A DNA stretch of 64,000 nucleotides, taken from assembly GCF_003471165.1 (NCBI RefSeq), contig NZ_QRIL01000001.1, positions 124,001 through 188,000 on the forward strand, read 5' to 3'. A program made the translations under genes and the position numbers. Under the pieces are notes generated by a model that was not told the origin of the DNA, ran no database searches, and was given only the letters and a program-made list of their open reading frames with translations. Below are positions 27,004-35,774 of the stretch, piece after piece; position 1 is the first letter of the stretch; every line of letters begins with the position of its first letter. The stretch comes from Ruminococcus sp. AM22-13. Its GTDB lineage: Bacteria > Bacillota > Clostridia > Lachnospirales > Lachnospiraceae.

Positions 27004-27084
27004 AATCATAATGACCGCGTACTTTCTTATCATATCATATTTTTTCTCAAAAATGTGATATATTATTGGTAAAATTATTCGATA

Positions 27085-27118
27085 CCAAAAAATCCAGCAG
27101 CTTAATTGCCGCTGGATT
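27085..27118 (-). terminator. Terminator overlapping the end of the OmpA-domain gene
   Basis: On the minus strand AATCCAGC pairs with GCTGGATT, followed by TTTTGG. The stop codon at 27102 sits within the hairpin loop. Confidence 0.75.
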
Positions 27119-28061
27119 TTGTAGAATCAGAATCAGATGCAGAATCTGCATTCATGATCTGATCCAGTTCACTGATCATTTCATCATCTTTCAGACGGAA
27201 TTTTACCTCTACACGTCTTGATGCATTCTTATCTTCATTTCCCTTAGAGTCAAGAACCGGATTTGCAGAACCATGTCCATTTACTGTTAGATAATTCTGC
27301 AAATCTGAAATTTCATCAGGACTTAAGAAATTCCCCTGAATTTCCGTCAGATATTGCGCGACAGCCAGAGAACGTTTCTGGGAAAGCTCCAGGTTATAAT
27401 CATAATCACCATCTGTGTCTGTATATCCATCGATAATAATCTCAGCCAGATACTTCTTATAATCATCCTGCAACAGTACCTTGCAGTAAATCGGCAGGAT
27501 ATTTGCAAGTTCTGCCTTACCCTCATCCGTAAGTTCTGACTGGTCATAGTCAAACATTACATTTGCATTCAATGTAAGAGCTCCTGTCTGCGCATCTATA
27601 TCAACACTGACATTATTCTTGGAAAATTCTTTCTGCAATGCTTCAATAACATCGGCTTTTACACCGATAATATTGTCAATCTTTTTCTGCTGTGTGGCAA
27701 GAAGAGATGTTTTTTCATCAAGATCTGACTGCTGCTTATCCAGTGTAGCCTGCTGTTCTTTCAGCTGCGCAGCCAGCTCAGCCAGAAGTTTTTTCTGTTT
27801 GTCAAGCTGTTCATCCTGAGAACTTAACTGACTGTCTTTTTCATCCAGCTCATTCTGCTGCGCCAGGATTTCTGCAGTATACTGTTCCTGAAGAGCAATT
27901 TTATCATCTCTTTCTTTAATACTTTCATTATAACTTTTCTGTGCCTGAAAAAGTGTCACACACATGATCAGGATGAAAAGGAGCAGCACGCCGGCCATCA
28001 TATCAGAATAAGATCGCCAGACATTAAATCCGCTGTCATCTGATTTCTTTCTTTTGCGCAT
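27102..28061 (-). CDS. OmpA/MotB-type stator protein (ZorB-like)
   Basis: A 319-residue inner-membrane protein. One membrane helix (about 20-40) begins with SYSDMMAGVLLLFILIM, where D20 is placed like the ion-carrying Asp of MotB and ZorB. A coiled coil rich in Q, K, E and L runs from about 42 to 150. The end (about 175-305) is an OmpA-like peptidoglycan-binding domain with DGYTDTDGDYDYNLELSQKR and NASRRVEVKFRL. It lies 15 bases after the MotA-like gene, so the two form one ion-driven motor. No flagellar or Tol genes are nearby. It could be ZorAB-like or a cell-envelope motor of unknown job. Confidence 0.85.
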   Translation of the reverse strand: MRKRKKSDDSGFNVWRSYSDMMAGVLLLFILIMCVTLFQAQKSYNESIKERDDKIALQEQYTAEILAQQNELDEKDSQLSSQDEQLDKQKKLLAELAAQLKEQQATLDKQQSDLDEKTSLLATQQKKIDNIIGVKADVIEALQKEFSKNNVSVDIDAQTGALTLNANVMFDYDQSELTDEGKAELANILPIYCKVLLQDDYKKYLAEIIIDGYTDTDGDYDYNLELSQKRSLAVAQYLTEIQGNFLSPDEISDLQNYLTVNGHGSANPVLDSKGNEDKNASRRVEVKFRLKDDEMISELDQIMNADSASDSDSTKSSGN

Positions 28062-28076
28062 AATTCTCTCCTTTTC

Positions 28077-29717
28077 TTATCTGAATAAACTGAATTTACC
28101 TTTCTGATTTTTGGAAATGCTCTTCATATTCTTGTTCATTTCTTCAAGAAGCGCTTCCTGGCGTTCACCTTGTTCCTCAAGCAGTTTTCGTACTTCTTCC
28201 ATGGATTCTTTCTGCACTGCTCCCTGACCTGTTCTTCCTTCAGAAAGATATATATTACTGTTTTCTTTCTGAACAGAAATATCAGCAAAGAGTCTGCGCA
28301 CTTCTTCCATAGTCTGATATGTCATCTTCTGATAAGAAATAAACTCCTGCAATTTTGCATCCAGTTCCTCAACCAGTTTCTGATTTGCCTTAAGCACATC
28401 CTCTCCTGCCTGATTTGCTGCAGAAATCTTTTCCATTCCCTGCGTTGCAGTCTCTACATATTTCTGCATAGTCTGATTGCAGGCAACCCAGAACTTGGCA
28501 GAAGATTTCTCTGCTTCCTTCAAGTAATCTGAAATATGCTGGTAATCCTGTTGCTGCTGTTTCTGGATTTCCTGATTATCCTGTATGATTCTTGTCGCAG
28601 TTGACATATAACGTCCCTGAATCCTGCCAAGTTCATCCACGATTTCTTTCATAGATTCATTCTGTCTTGCATAAGATTCATTTAACTGTTCACTCATTGC
28701 CTGGTAGAGATTTGTAGTGTAATCTGTATTCTCTTTTTGCGCCTTTTTCAGCTGTACAAGTGACTCATTAAAGTCCTTGAACTGCAGTTTAAAAGAACTG
28801 TTCATCTCTCGCAGGAAAGAGCGGAGAATCTCCTGTACGACATCCTGCTGGCATTTCGTTACAGACTCTGTCAGAATCTCCAGAGATTCATTCATTTTCT
28901 CAAATGTAGGATTAATTGCCTTTTCAAAACTCTCCGCCATCTGTGAAGTAAGCTGTTCTGCCATCTGCTTCATAGCCTTTGTCTGAACCTTTTGACTTGC
29001 AAGCATAAGATTTCTTGACTCACTCTCAGCAGCGGGAAGAACATACATATGAAACTTTTCCAGAAATCCCTGCAGTTTCTCATCCATTCCCGCATAAACA
29101 CTCTTCATTCCGGAACTATAAATCAGAGCAAATGCAATTCCATATATAGAAGTAAGGAACGCAACTTTGATACCATCTACAAGTGTAGAAACAGACATAG
29201 TCATTGTCTCATAACTGGACGGTTCAAAGCTCTTCAGGCCCCATACAAGACCGATAAAGGTACCAAGAATACCGAGACTGGTAAAGATATCTGGTGCCAT
29301 TTCCAGAATTTTTTTATGTACATGAAGGTCTATTTCATCTTCGTTTATATATTCTTCAATTCCTCCGACACCTTCCTGATTCTTATCCATAGAATCGATA
29401 AAATTATCCATTCTCTCATCCAGATATCTGTGATCAAAAATTCCTTTCAGGCATGACAAATCTTCACTCTTTGCTTTTCCAGGCACTTTAAAAACACTGG
29501 TAAGTTCTTGCGTCCCTCTTAAAAATGCCTGTGTAATACCATCCACTCGGAACACCCCGCCGAATAATCCCGCCAGATAAATCACTGCCATAATGGCAAG
29601 AAATGCGAAGTTGTAAGCCATCGTGCTTACTGAGTCCCTGCCCGTCAGCAGAGTCATCGCAATACACCCACCAAGTACCGCCAGAAAAAGCACGGTATTC
29701 ATAATTTTTTTGCCCAT
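28077..29717 (-). CDS. MotA/TolQ/ExbB-type motor protein with long helical tail (ZorA-like)
   Basis: A 546-residue membrane protein. Predicted helices are near 6-24, 33-55, 143-163 and 180-201; the last two (FTSLGILGTFIGLVWGL and GIKVAFLTSIYGIAFALIY) are the MotA/ExbB core. From about 205 to the end is a 340-residue Q/E/K-rich helical tail expected in the cytoplasm. This layout resembles ZorA of Zorya defence motors more than ExbB or TolQ, which lack such a tail. It is expressed from its own promoter at 29782-29810 with the OmpA-domain gene. No zorC, zorD or zorE is next to it. Confidence 0.85.
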   Translation of the reverse strand: MGKKIMNTVLFLAVLGGCIAMTLLTGRDSVSTMAYNFAFLAIMAVIYLAGLFGGVFRVDGITQAFLRGTQELTSVFKVPGKAKSEDLSCLKGIFDHRYLDERMDNFIDSMDKNQEGVGGIEEYINEDEIDLHVHKKILEMAPDIFTSLGILGTFIGLVWGLKSFEPSSYETMTMSVSTLVDGIKVAFLTSIYGIAFALIYSSGMKSVYAGMDEKLQGFLEKFHMYVLPAAESESRNLMLASQKVQTKAMKQMAEQLTSQMAESFEKAINPTFEKMNESLEILTESVTKCQQDVVQEILRSFLREMNSSFKLQFKDFNESLVQLKKAQKENTDYTTNLYQAMSEQLNESYARQNESMKEIVDELGRIQGRYMSTATRIIQDNQEIQKQQQQDYQHISDYLKEAEKSSAKFWVACNQTMQKYVETATQGMEKISAANQAGEDVLKANQKLVEELDAKLQEFISYQKMTYQTMEEVRRLFADISVQKENSNIYLSEGRTGQGAVQKESMEEVRKLLEEQGERQEALLEEMNKNMKSISKNQKGKFSLFR

Positions 29718-29781
29718 AATACACCTCCTGTGGTTATTTGCAAATTTTGCGTAAAATTACAGACAATCTTCTTTTTCGTTT

Positions 29782-29810
29782 ATCATATCACAATGTCATA
29801 TCTGTCACAA
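29782..29810 (-). promoter_or_regulatory. Predicted promoter of the MotA/OmpA pair
   Basis: On the minus strand TTGTGA (29805-29810), 17 bases, TATGAT (29782-29787), 65 bases before the MotA-like start, which has AGGAGG. Confidence 0.7.
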
Positions 29811-29846
29811 GTGAAAAAGCTATGTTCTTTTGTCATAAATAATAGC

Positions 29847-29880
29847 AGCGGGAAACCTGTGCCATAAACAGATTTCCCGC
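29847..29880 (-). terminator. Hairpin after the histidine phosphatase gene
   Basis: GCGGGAAA and TTTCCCGC with additional pairing inside form a strong hairpin 19 bases after the stop. The downstream stretch is T-rich but interrupted (TGCTATTATTTATG), so termination efficiency is uncertain. Confidence 0.6.
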
Positions 29881-29898
29881 CGGAATGTTTCGCTATAT

Positions 29899-30519
29899 TT
29901 ACTTGTTTATCCCAGAATAAACCTTATCTTCTTCCAGAAGACGTACTTTGCCATCCTTCACTTCAACAAGATTAATGCTGCAGTTTGGCGGTACACATCC
30001 ATGCCAGAAATTTTCATGATCCTGATAAATATTCTGAAGCAGTGCACGTACTGCACATCCATGAGAAGAAACAAGGACAGTCTTATCTGTCAGTGCAGGA
30101 TCTGTTATCTTCTCCTGCCAGAACTCTCTCGTTCGTTTCAGAATATCGAAAATATTTTCTCCGTTCTCCGGGCGCTTAAATTTCAGCGGATCCGTAAAAA
30201 AGATTTCCATTTCATGACTGATGATCTTTCCCTGTGCATCCTTGAACCGTGTTCCTTCAAGAACTCCAAAATCAATTTCCTGGATTCTCTTATCCTCGAT
30301 AATCGGAACCTTTTTATCTCCCAGCACATACTGCGCTGTCTGTTTCGCTCTTGTCAACGGACTGGTAAAACAGATATCAAAATGAATATCTTTCAACGCC
30401 TCACCAGTCTTTTTGGCAAGTTCGATTCCCTCCGGTGCCAGGGGAATATCTACTGCCCCCTGCACCTTCTTCAGTTTATTCCACTGGGTTATCCCATGTC
30501 TTAACACATAAAGTAGCAT
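29899..30519 (-). CDS. Histidine phosphatase family protein
   Basis: Phosphoglycerate-mutase-like phosphatase, 206 residues. The catalytic His is in LYVLRHGITQWN (residues 3-14), arginines in SPLTRAKQTAQ, and the second His in VLVSSHGCAVRALLQ. The substrate is unknown; such proteins act on sugar phosphates, alpha-ribazole phosphate or broad targets. Its ATG shares one base with the pheT stop (TAATG), so it is translationally coupled to pheST, a location that tells little about its job. Confidence 0.9.
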   Translation of the reverse strand: MLLYVLRHGITQWNKLKKVQGAVDIPLAPEGIELAKKTGEALKDIHFDICFTSPLTRAKQTAQYVLGDKKVPIIEDKRIQEIDFGVLEGTRFKDAQGKIISHEMEIFFTDPLKFKRPENGENIFDILKRTREFWQEKITDPALTDKTVLVSSHGCAVRALLQNIYQDHENFWHGCVPPNCSINLVEVKDGKVRLLEEDKVYSGINK

Positions 30520-32936
30520 TAGCTTCTCAACTCGATTCCAAGATCTGTCAGACCATTTAAGATTTTCTTCATTGCCGCTGTGATCTCGCTCTCCTCCAGA
30601 GTCTTGTCATGATGACGGAATACCAGAGAATAAGCCATAGACTTGAATCCCTCTTTAATCTGATTTCCTTCATAAATATCGAATAACTGATAGCTTTCCA
30701 GAATTTTTCCGCCTCTCTGTGTAAGAACATGCTCAATCTGTCCTGCAAGCACAGTTTTCGGAACAACCATACTTAAGTCACGTGTTACTGCCGGATATTT
30801 GGCAATTCCTGTGTATTTATGATTGAAGCTTGCAAACTCAAGAACTGTAAGGATATCGATAACTGCCACATAAGCTTTCTCACCGATTCCGTAAGTGTCA
30901 GCTACCAGAGGATGGACTTCTCCAAGATATCCGACAACTTTTCCGTCATAGATCATGTTTGCCTGTCTTCCCGGATGGAGGTAAGTCTTACCACTGTTTG
31001 GATCATAATCTATTTTATCTCTCATTCCGACTTTCTCAAAGAACTCTTCACAAACGCCCTTCATATCAAAGAAATCACCATTTCCATACATACCAAGAGT
31101 AAAATGCATACGTTCATCCGGAAGTTCTGTAAGTGGAAGAGACTTCGGACGATATACATTACCAAGCTCATAGAGACGGACATCTTTATTTCTTCTGTTA
31201 TAATTTGTAGCAAGAGAACTGAGCATACCGTTCAAAGTAGTTGTTCTCATAACACTGTAATCTTCTCCCAGAGGGTTGCTGATAACAATTCCCTGACGAA
31301 GCTCGCTGTCAGCCGGAAGTCTTAATTTGTCAAATACCTTCGGGCTTTCGAAAGAATAACTCATTCCTTCAGAGAATCCACAATATTCAGCAATATCACG
31401 TGCTACCGATTCAATACGAAGCTTAAATGGAAGTTTACCTGTTGTAGCTTCACCTGTAGGAAGTGTAGTCGGAATCTTATCATATCCGAAGAATCTTGCA
31501 ACCTCTTCTGCCACGTCAGCTACATAATGAATATCCTGGCGGAAAGTAGGTGCAACGATTTCATTTGTTTTCTCGTCATAAGTAAGTTCTACTTTTGCAA
31601 GATATCCAAGCATTTCTTCCGATGTCAGATTTGTTCCAAGAAGTGCGTTAATCTTCTCTGGTTTAAATGGAACTCTGGATGGTTCTCTTACTTCATTGCA
31701 GACATCTACCATTCCGCCTACAACTTCTCCTGCACCAAGTTCTTCCATCAGCTGGCATGCTCTGTCAATAGCAGCCTGTGCATTATTTGGATCAAGACCT
31801 TTCTCAAATTTACCGGAAGCATCTGTTCTCAGTCCGATTCTCTTAGATGAAAGTCGGATATTTGTTCCATCAAAGCACGCTGCTTCAAAAAGAACTGTTT
31901 TTACATTGTCTGTGATCATAGAATTTTCGCCACCCATGATACCGGCAATGCCGACAGCCTTCTCACCGTCACAGATCATCAGCACCTGGTCGTCCATAGT
32001 ACGTTCCTGACCGTCAAGAGTTACGAATTTCTCATCACTCTTTGCGCGGCGCACAACGATTTCTTTTCCTGCAATAGTATCCAGATCATATGCATGCATT
32101 GGCTGTCCAAACTCTTCCATTACATAGTTTGTGATATCAACCAGATTGTTGATTGGACGGATTCCGTTAGAGGCAAGACATCTCTGCATCCATTTTGGTG
32201 AAGGTCCGATCTTAACATTCTTTACAACTCTTGCGCAGTAACGTGGGCAAAGCTGAGGATCTTCTACTGTAACTTTTACATAATCAGAAGCTTTCTCATC
32301 ATTTCCTTTACACTCTACTACAGGAGGACAGAACTTCTTGTCAAAAGTAGCTGCTGCTTCTCTTGCAATTCCAAGCACACCGTAGCAGTCTACACGGTTA
32401 GATGTAATTTCGTATTCAAATACAACGTCATTCAGTCCCAGAGCTTTAATGGCGCTTTCACCTACAACAGCATCTTCAGGGAAAATATAGATTCCGTATT
32501 CCGGTGCTTCCGGATACATTTCTCTTGTGCTTCCAAGTTCTTCGATAGAGCACATCATACCACAGGATTCGATTCCGCGGAGTTTGCCTTTCTTAATCTC
32601 GATTCCACCCGGAGTTTTCTTTCCATCATGTCCGCCAGCTACACGTCCACCGTCAAGAACAACCGGAACTTTATCTCCTTCTTTTACATTCGGAGCACCG
32701 GTAACGATCTGTACAGACTCTGTTCCAATATTTACCTGGCAGATGATCAGTTTATCTGCATCCGGATGCTTCTCGATCTTGTCGATCTGTCCGATCACGA
32801 TCTTGTCCAGATCTGCATCCAGTTTCTCGAAGCCTTCCACTTTTGTTCCTGTCAGTGTCATGGCATCTGTATATTCCTGTGCTGTCACATCAAGATCCGG
32901 CACATACATTTTAATCCAAGATAATGAAGTATTCAT
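30519..32936 (-). CDS. pheT: Phenylalanine--tRNA ligase beta subunit
   Basis: Large subunit of the alpha2-beta2 enzyme that charges tRNA-Phe. 805 residues. The order is an N-terminal tRNA-binding OB domain (about 40-150), B3/B4 editing domain (PMHAYDLDTIAGKEIVVRRA), B5 (about 405-475), a catalytic-like core and a C-terminal anticodon-binding domain (YPAVTRDLSMVVPK). It follows pheS after a 198-base spacer that contains a long family A repeat, an odd insertion inside an essential operon. Confidence 0.97.
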   Translation of the reverse strand: MNTSLSWIKMYVPDLDVTAQEYTDAMTLTGTKVEGFEKLDADLDKIVIGQIDKIEKHPDADKLIICQVNIGTESVQIVTGAPNVKEGDKVPVVLDGGRVAGGHDGKKTPGGIEIKKGKLRGIESCGMMCSIEELGSTREMYPEAPEYGIYIFPEDAVVGESAIKALGLNDVVFEYEITSNRVDCYGVLGIAREAAATFDKKFCPPVVECKGNDEKASDYVKVTVEDPQLCPRYCARVVKNVKIGPSPKWMQRCLASNGIRPINNLVDITNYVMEEFGQPMHAYDLDTIAGKEIVVRRAKSDEKFVTLDGQERTMDDQVLMICDGEKAVGIAGIMGGENSMITDNVKTVLFEAACFDGTNIRLSSKRIGLRTDASGKFEKGLDPNNAQAAIDRACQLMEELGAGEVVGGMVDVCNEVREPSRVPFKPEKINALLGTNLTSEEMLGYLAKVELTYDEKTNEIVAPTFRQDIHYVADVAEEVARFFGYDKIPTTLPTGEATTGKLPFKLRIESVARDIAEYCGFSEGMSYSFESPKVFDKLRLPADSELRQGIVISNPLGEDYSVMRTTTLNGMLSSLATNYNRRNKDVRLYELGNVYRPKSLPLTELPDERMHFTLGMYGNGDFFDMKGVCEEFFEKVGMRDKIDYDPNSGKTYLHPGRQANMIYDGKVVGYLGEVHPLVADTYGIGEKAYVAVIDILTVLEFASFNHKYTGIAKYPAVTRDLSMVVPKTVLAGQIEHVLTQRGGKILESYQLFDIYEGNQIKEGFKSMAYSLVFRHHDKTLEESEITAAMKKILNGLTDLGIELRS

Positions 32937-32971
32937 TTTGTTAATCCTCTTCTTATATTTATTGAATAATA

Positions 32972-33114
32972 GTAACTATTCAGCAGTCTACTATCCCGCG
33001 AGGTGTTTTGGCATGAACATGCCAAAATCCCGAGACATACAAGTCAAAATCCCATAGCCGAAGGCGATTTTTAATGGATTTTGACTCGTAACTGTGAAGG
33101 TACTGAACAGTTAC
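32972..33114. repeat. Intergenic repeat, family A (long form) inside the pheST operon
   Basis: Outer arms GTAACTATTCAGCAG and GTACTGAACAGTTAC match the short copies at 1395 and 15836. Inserted in the centre are two more hairpins: TTTTGGCAT-GAAC-ATGCCAAAA (33006-33027) and GTCAAAATCC ... GGATTTTGAC (33042-33085). The first, with CCCGAGACATAC beside it, recurs in inverted orientation at 62407-62440. The element is about 143 bases and folds into a branched structure. Confidence 0.8.
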
Positions 33115-33134
33115 GAATAATAAACTATTATAAA

Positions 33135-34160
33135 TTAGAACTGTTTCAGGAAACGAATGTCGTTTTCGTAGAGCAGTCTCATGTCATCAATCTCGTATTT
33201 CAGAAGTGCGATACGCTCCAGACCTACACCGAATGCAAATCCGGTATACTCTTCCGGATCAATTCCACACATACTTAATACATTTGGATGAACCATACCA
33301 CAGCCAAGGATTTCAATCCAGCCGGAACCTTTACAGAAACGGCATCCCGTACCACCGCACTTGAAGCAGGAAACGTCAACCTCTGCGCTTGGCTCTGTAA
33401 ATGGGAAATGATGTGGCCTGAATTTTGTTTTTGTTTCAGGTCCGAATAATTCCTGCGCAAATTCCTGCAGAGTTCCCTTAAGATCTGCAAAAGTAATATT
33501 TTTATCAATAACAAGACCTTCAATCTGATGGAAAGACGGAGAATGTGTTGCATCTACCTCATCAGAACGGAATACACGTCCCGGAGCGATCATACGAATC
33601 GGTAGTTTGCCTTTTTCCATTGTACGCGCCTGAACCGGTGATGTCTGAGAACGAAGAAGGATAGAATCATTGATAAAGAAAGTATCCTGCTCGTCACGTG
33701 CCGGATGATTTTCCGGAATATTCAGCTTCGTAAAGTTATAATCTGCATACTCTACTTCCGGTCCTTCTACAACTTCATAACCCATACCGATAAAGATACG
33801 CTCTACTTCTTCCAAAGCGATAGTGTTCGGATGACGATGCCCGATTTTAGCTTTCTTTGCAGGTAAAGTAACGTCGATGACTTCCTGTTTCATCTTCTCT
33901 TCACGAACTGCTTCTTCCAGTTTCTGCTTGGATTCATCAAGTAATGCCTCGATTTTACTTCTTGTTTCATTTACAAGCTGTCCAACCTTCGGACGTTCTT
34001 CCGGAGCAACATCCTTCATGCTTTTTAAGATTGCTGTCAGCTCACCTTTTTTACCAAGGTATGCTACACGTACTTCATTCAGTTTATCCAGGCCTTCAGA
34101 TTCATCGATCCGTTTTCTGGCTGCTTCAGCCAGTTCCTGAAGTCTTTCTTTCATATCCAT
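33135..34160 (-). CDS. pheS: Phenylalanine--tRNA ligase alpha subunit
   Basis: Catalytic subunit that activates Phe and transfers it to tRNA-Phe. 341 residues. An N-terminal coiled-coil arm (1-90) precedes the class II core: motif 1 around [16 protein letters not shown], motif 2 [19 protein letters not shown] and motif 3 [18 protein letters not shown]. The Phe-specificity Ala/Gly position cannot be judged without alignment. It is controlled by the T-box leader at 34361-34612. Confidence 0.97.
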   Translation of the reverse strand: MDMKERLQELAEAARKRIDESEGLDKLNEVRVAYLGKKGELTAILKSMKDVAPEERPKVGQLVNETRSKIEALLDESKQKLEEAVREEKMKQEVIDVTLPAKKAKIGHRHPNTIALEEVERIFIGMGYEVVEGPEVEYADYNFTKLNIPENHPARDEQDTFFINDSILLRSQTSPVQARTMEKGKLPIRMIAPGRVFRSDEVDATHSPSFHQIEGLVIDKNITFADLKGTLQEFAQELFGPETKTKFRPHHFPFTEPSAEVDVSCFKCGGTGCRFCKGSGWIEILGCGMVHPNVLSMCGIDPEEYTGFAFGVGLERIALLKYEIDDMRLLYENDIRFLKQF

Positions 34161-34360
34161 GTCTTTTCTTTCTCCTTTATCTTATAATAAGCAAGGTCTA
34201 TCCGAAGAATTTACGTTCATCCAGCATATCTCTTCACAAATATTATGCTGCTCAGAACACAAGAAAAAATCCTGCTTGCAGGCTTCTCCGCCGCAGTGCA
34301 ATCCTGCCCGGACGGCTTTTTATTATCGAAGGAATATTACGTAGCAATTTCCTACGATAT

Positions 34361-34612
34361 AAAAAAACTCCGTCCCTCGTAAAGGGACGGAGTAAAATAT
34401 CCGCGGTACCACCCTGCTTCCTGTATCTTCTACAGGCTCTCGGTCTGCTTAACGCGCAGTAACGTCATTTCCTACTGTTACTTCAGAAATGCAGCTCCGG
34501 TGGGAAATTCAGGAAATATCTGAACCTGAGGCAGCTTCCAGCCGATGACTTCCTCTCTCTGATGGAAAATAATTCCCTATAAACACCTTCTATGCTTTTC
34601 ATGATTATCAAC
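34361..34612 (-). promoter_or_regulatory. T-box leader controlling pheST
   Basis: On the minus strand the conserved T-box AGGGTGGTACCGCGG is at 34401-34415. It is followed by a terminator at 34361-34393 (ACTCCGTCCCT / AGGGACGGAGT then TTTTTTT). Upstream is a stem I region with AGAGAGGAAGT. A TTC triplet in TGAATTTCCCACC (near 34500) fits a Phe specifier. Uncharged tRNA-Phe should promote read-through into pheS. The 200 bases between terminator and pheS hold no other supported feature. Confidence 0.93.
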
Positions 34613-34619
34613 ATTTATA

Positions 34620-34648
34620 ATCATGCCACAGACTCAAAAATATGTCAA
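34620..34648 (-). promoter_or_regulatory. Predicted promoter of the pheST T-box transcript
   Basis: On the minus strand TTGACA (34643-34648), 17 bases, CATGAT (34620-34625). A TATAAA a few bases further could be an alternative -10. It overlaps the 3' end of the YihY gene. Confidence 0.6.
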
Positions 34649-35610
34649 GTATCATTTTCTTTTTTCTTCTCCGGCTCAGGCAATGGCTCCAGAGGTGCCT
34701 GCGCAGACAATCCTGGCTGTCTGCGTTCTTTTTCATGAATGATCAGTCCTCTCACCGATCTGTGCGCAAGCCTGAACTCTTTTTCAAAATATGCATTGAT
34801 CTCTGCGCCATACAAAAGTAGATTCATGCAGACATACAACCATACCATAACCATGATAATCGTCGCAAGATTCCCATACATGTTGCTGAATCCTGGAAAA
34901 ATTTCAAAATAAAAAGAAAAACCATATGAAAAAACTGACCACGCAATCGCTATAAGAAACGCCCCCGGTATCTGACTCTTAAATGTTGCCTTTCTATTTG
35001 GAAGAACTTTATACAGCATAAGAAATACCACAAACAACACGCCAAATACCAGCATTGCTCTCGCGCCTAATATCCGTGCGATGATCCTTCCAAGAAAAGG
35101 TACATATTTTGAAACTGCTGCCTGAATTTCATTTCCAAGTACCAACATAAGCAAAGATATAATCAATGCAATCACCAGTGATAATGTATAAAATACTGCA
35201 TAGATTCTGGTAAGAAGCCAGTTACGGGTTTCTTTTACATGATAGATCGTATTCAGGCCATTTATGATTGACTGTAATCCCTTTCCTGCAGACCATAGTG
35301 CAACGAATGCCGAAAGAGGGACAATTGCCGTACTTCTTCTATATACATCCACCACGATTCCAAGCACAAAACTCTGCAGATTCTCCGGAATAAATGCAAT
35401 GATCGCATCCCTGACCACATTATATGTCAACGGTGTATATCGTACAAGTGTAGTCAAAAACAGAATACACGGGATAAAAGACATTATCAGGAAATATGCT
35501 GCCTGAGTCGCATATGCCCCGACATGATCTCCGGATACGCGATCCATAAATCCAAGCAGCAGACCTATAACTGACTGCTTTTCCTTTTTCCTCTCCATAA
35601 TTTTCTCCAT
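34645..35610 (-). CDS. YihY/virulence factor BrkB family membrane protein
   Basis: A 321-residue inner-membrane protein with about six hydrophobic segments, for example AAYFLIMSFIPCILFLTTLV, IYAVFYTLSLVIALIISLLM and LATIIMVMVWLYVCMNLLLY. The family signatures SAGKGLQSIINGLNTIY and YGAEINAYFEKE are visible. The end (about 285-321) is a charged Pro-rich tail. Function is not established despite the old RNase BN label. Neighbours (pheST and galM) give no hint. Confidence 0.9.
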   Translation of the reverse strand: MEKIMERKKEKQSVIGLLLGFMDRVSGDHVGAYATQAAYFLIMSFIPCILFLTTLVRYTPLTYNVVRDAIIAFIPENLQSFVLGIVVDVYRRSTAIVPLSAFVALWSAGKGLQSIINGLNTIYHVKETRNWLLTRIYAVFYTLSLVIALIISLLMLVLGNEIQAAVSKYVPFLGRIIARILGARAMLVFGVLFVVFLMLYKVLPNRKATFKSQIPGAFLIAIAWSVFSYGFSFYFEIFPGFSNMYGNLATIIMVMVWLYVCMNLLLYGAEINAYFEKEFRLAHRSVRGLIIHEKERRQPGLSAQAPLEPLPEPEKKKENDT

Positions 35611-35714
35611 TCTGTTATTCTAATAATGGAATATCCTTGTCCAATATCATATCATGAAACTACTGTTATGACAAATACAAAAACTCGCTAAAGAAATCTC
35701 CACCAAATTTCCCA

Positions 35715-35763
35715 TAAAAAAATCTGGTCTCACCCACACATAAATATATGAGAGAAACCAGAT
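35715..35763 (-). terminator. Intrinsic terminator after galM
   Basis: On the minus strand ATCTGGT pairs with ACCAGAT, with further pairing around a TATATTTATG loop, then TTTTTTT. It starts 12 bases after the galM stop. Confidence 0.85.
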
Positions 35764-35774
35764 CAATATGTAAC

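Noticed and set aside
27102..29717. A complete Zorya defence system
   Set aside because: Only the motor-like pair is present; no zorC, zorD or zorE candidate lies on either side (neighbours are map, a histidine phosphatase and pheT).
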